Origin: Longitalea arenae
GTDB taxonomy: Bacteria; Bacteroidota; Bacteroidia; Chitinophagales; Chitinophagaceae
DNA: 64,000 nt
Assembly: GCF_016924755.1 (NCBI RefSeq)
Contig: NZ_JAFFJX010000002.1
Location: forward strand, 983,188 to 1,047,187
Direction of reading: 5' to 3'
This document shows positions 63,601 through 64,000 of this stretch, piece by piece. The position numbers and the translations under genes are program-made. Each line of letters opens with the position of its first letter. The first letter of the stretch is position 1. Below the pieces are notes generated by a model. That model did not search any database and had not been told where the DNA came from. It saw only the letters and a program-made list of their open reading frames with translations.

Positions 63601-63851
63601 TCACCGGTGCTGAGCAAAAAGTAAATGTATACCCGAACCCTGCCAGAAACCTCGTGAACATTAACCTAACCGGTTTCACGGGCAAATCAGATATCCGGCT
63701 TTTCGATGTAAATGGCCGGGTGGTCTTGCAGCGGGCAGTAAACGCGGTGAACTCGCAGCTGGATATTGCTGCCCTGCCTGCAGGTATTTATATGATGAAG
63801 ATCAGGAACGGAGGAAAGGAAGTGAAGATGACGAAGATCATTAAGGAGTAA
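60654..63851 (+). CDS. Secreted reprolysin-like zinc metalloprotease with two FN3 domains, PPC domain and T9SS sorting signal
   Basis: 1065 residues. Signal peptide (VLLFATAMLCSTILLAQ), then a propeptide-like region to about 190. The metzincin catalytic domain holds HEVGHQLGANH (H346, E347, H350, H356) and a Met-turn ITIMGYAGI. A PKD/Ig-like stretch (430-660) leads to two fibronectin type III repeats (about 675-760 and 765-850; each with TTTSA then W..V.GA.SYDV.YK), a pre-peptidase C-terminal domain (870-975; DIDHYRFVITTRGTITITLG) and a type A sorting domain (VNVYPNPARNLVNINLTG to KMTKIIKE). It is exported by the type IX system and degrades protein outside the cell. Cys-rich loop GCIGCICVDNSKGSG near 320 is unusual. 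Confidence 0.95.
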   Translation: MRKVLLFATAMLCSTILLAQDYWRPHTDAARITTDKAIARLAFPANFKLFDLNFTPLRNEVFKTVGNAAAHSTIISLPNADGQIEQFEIIEASNFEPALQAQFPEIRAFSGKGITDKQATLKLSISPQGIQTMVFRMNKENEFIEPYSADHKVYTVFKKQPKSLPWKCTTPEQQLSAGITSQVNDMNARVARSTGDMKTLRLAQSVTAEYSNFFGATSAPQVSLVLAAVNATLTRCNGVYEKDLAIHLNLIAASTNVFYYNPSTDPYSPASSGAGGAWTSQLQNTLNSVIGAANYDIGHLFGASGGGGNAGCIGCICVDNSKGSGFTSPADGIPQGDNFDIDYVVHEVGHQLGANHTFSMGNEGTGVNVEPGSGITIMGYAGITNQDLAPHSIEIFHAASIAQIQANLSTKTCPVTTSIAANNATPVVNAGGNYTIPISTPFALTGSATDANAGDVLTYCWEQNDNASSSQTGAASVASATKTAGPNWISFAPSTSPTRYFPKMATILAGGLVSGPLPGGDAGANTEALSSVSRTLRFRLTVRDNAPYSSTAPVSIGQTNFADMTVTVTNSSGPFSVTAPNTAVSWAGNSAQNITWNVANTTAAPVSCAHVKISVSTDGGTTFNTLVASTPNDGSEVVTIPNTPTSTARIKIEAVGNIFFDISNTNFTITSGSSCVSPAGLIAYAITTTSANVRWTAVSGAASYDVDYKASSSASWINAATGTTDTSVALSSLTAGTTYDYRVRTNCSSGSSAYSAEQFTTTPLVTCTAPAGLNSSLVTTTSATVSWTAVSGALSYDVQYKPNASATWITDTLGTASTSVPISGLTPGTLYDWRVRANCSGGSSAYAAAQFTTIPTTCASSLDTATNGTTAGAANIPFNTNVNGLISPSGDIDHYRFVITTRGTITITLGTLPGDYDLKLLNSAGTQLAISQAGGTSNETISRTVNPGTYYAQVYGYNGANSATSCYTVRVQLGTASREADLITGAEQKVNVYPNPARNLVNINLTGFTGKSDIRLFDVNGRVVLQRAVNAVNSQLDIAALPAGIYMMKIRNGGKEVKMTKIIKE

Positions 63852-63870
63852 CAACAAATAAAGAATCTGA

Positions 63871-64000
63871 ATCGAGTAGGAAGTAAGAGATTATTTCCCT
63901 TACTGTCCTCTCACACCACCGTACGTGCCGTTCGGCATACGGCGGTTCATTAAACATTAACAGTTTTAGAAGGCTTTACGATGTCCATCAGACTAGTGAA
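63871..64000 (-). mobile_element. 3' end of a group II intron (domains V-VI), body beyond the window
   Basis: On the minus strand, a domain V hairpin (63915-63946) is followed by a domain VI-like stem (GTAAG..CTTAC around 63882-63902) and the ending CCTACTCGAT at 63871-63880, which matches the usual 3' end of bacterial group II introns. The upstream 50 nt (63950-64000) include a frame FTSLMDIVKPSKTVNV then TAA, which could be the C-terminus of the intron-encoded reverse transcriptase, but this is too short to confirm. The intron ends 20 nt past the protease stop, on the opposite strand. Confidence 0.7.
63915..63946 (-). ncRNA. Group II intron domain V hairpin
   Basis: Read on the minus strand: lower stem ACCGCCGTA pairs with TACGGTGGT (9 bp, one G-U), a two-base CG bulge on the 3' side, upper stem TGCC/GGCA and a GAAC tetraloop. 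This is the exact architecture of catalytic domain V (lower stem, 2-nt bulge, short upper stem, GNRA-like loop). Confidence 0.75.

Overview
The window reads as chromosome of a Bacteroidota bacterium, most likely family Chitinophagaceae (Chitinophaga/Niastella-like; this placement is inference). The signs are several SusC/SusD pairs, FecR/ECF-sigma cell-surface signalling, type IX secretion C-terminal sorting domains, families largely confined to the phylum (DUF4199, DUF4249, DUF5107, DUF5689, DUF6686), and promoters of the Bacteroidota form TAnnTTTG. No tRNA, rRNA, CRISPR array or prophage was found.

Layout. 1-2 kb: 5' part of a TonB siderophore receptor with a DUF6686 gene in front of it. 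2.1-3.5 kb: an ECF41-type sigma factor and its classic partner, an AhpD-like carboxymuconolactone decarboxylase-family protein that carries an in-frame TGA. 3.5-4.1 kb: gene-free stretch with a 13-unit, exactly 20-bp-period degenerate tandem array. 4.1-6.6 kb: a fibronectin-III-like protein and lepA. 6.9-16.3 kb, minus strand: a surface-glycan block with all four enzymes of the GDP-D-glycero-alpha-D-manno-heptose pathway (gmhA, hddA, gmhB, hddC), two glycosyltransferases, a DUF4199 protein, a dihydroorotase homologue without its catalytic residues, and a D-2-hydroxyacid dehydrogenase. A 13-copy heptanucleotide repeat lies inside this block. 16.3-18.1 kb: small genes, an SDR epimerase and a cupin. 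18.2-26.7 kb: a trans-envelope signalling locus (ECF sigma, FecR, STN-containing SusC, SusD-like, DUF5689 lipoprotein). 26.9-35.4 kb: a Gly-rich T9SS cargo protein, a divergent azoreductase/HxlR pair with a visible operator region, DUF2461, a TonB receptor with DUF4249 lipoprotein, and a Tat-type superoxide dismutase. 35.8-36.9 kb: two decayed genes.

36.9-55.5 kb, minus strand: a polysaccharide utilization locus (PUL) with GH88, GH2, a DUF5107-TPR protein, two GH30 enzymes, SusD, SusC, a PL8 lyase and an SGNH hydrolase. Three transcription units of this PUL (DUF5107, susC, second GH30) share an upstream module: a CATAAAATT-type direct repeat 21 bp apart, with its GATGGAC core always exactly 50 bp from the CAAA of the -7 promoter element. 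This points to one dedicated activator that is not encoded in the window. The enzyme set suggests a uronic-acid-containing heteropolysaccharide: PL8 cleavage leaves unsaturated ends, GH88 removes unsaturated uronyl residues, and GH30 and GH2 cut the rest. The precise substrate cannot be read from sequence.

55.7-64 kb: a DUF2784 membrane protein, a methyltransferase/VanZ-like pair, a transketolase/BrkB pair, and a large secreted metzincin protease with a type IX sorting domain. On the opposite strand, the last 130 bp hold the 3' end (domains V and VI) of a group II intron whose body lies beyond the window.
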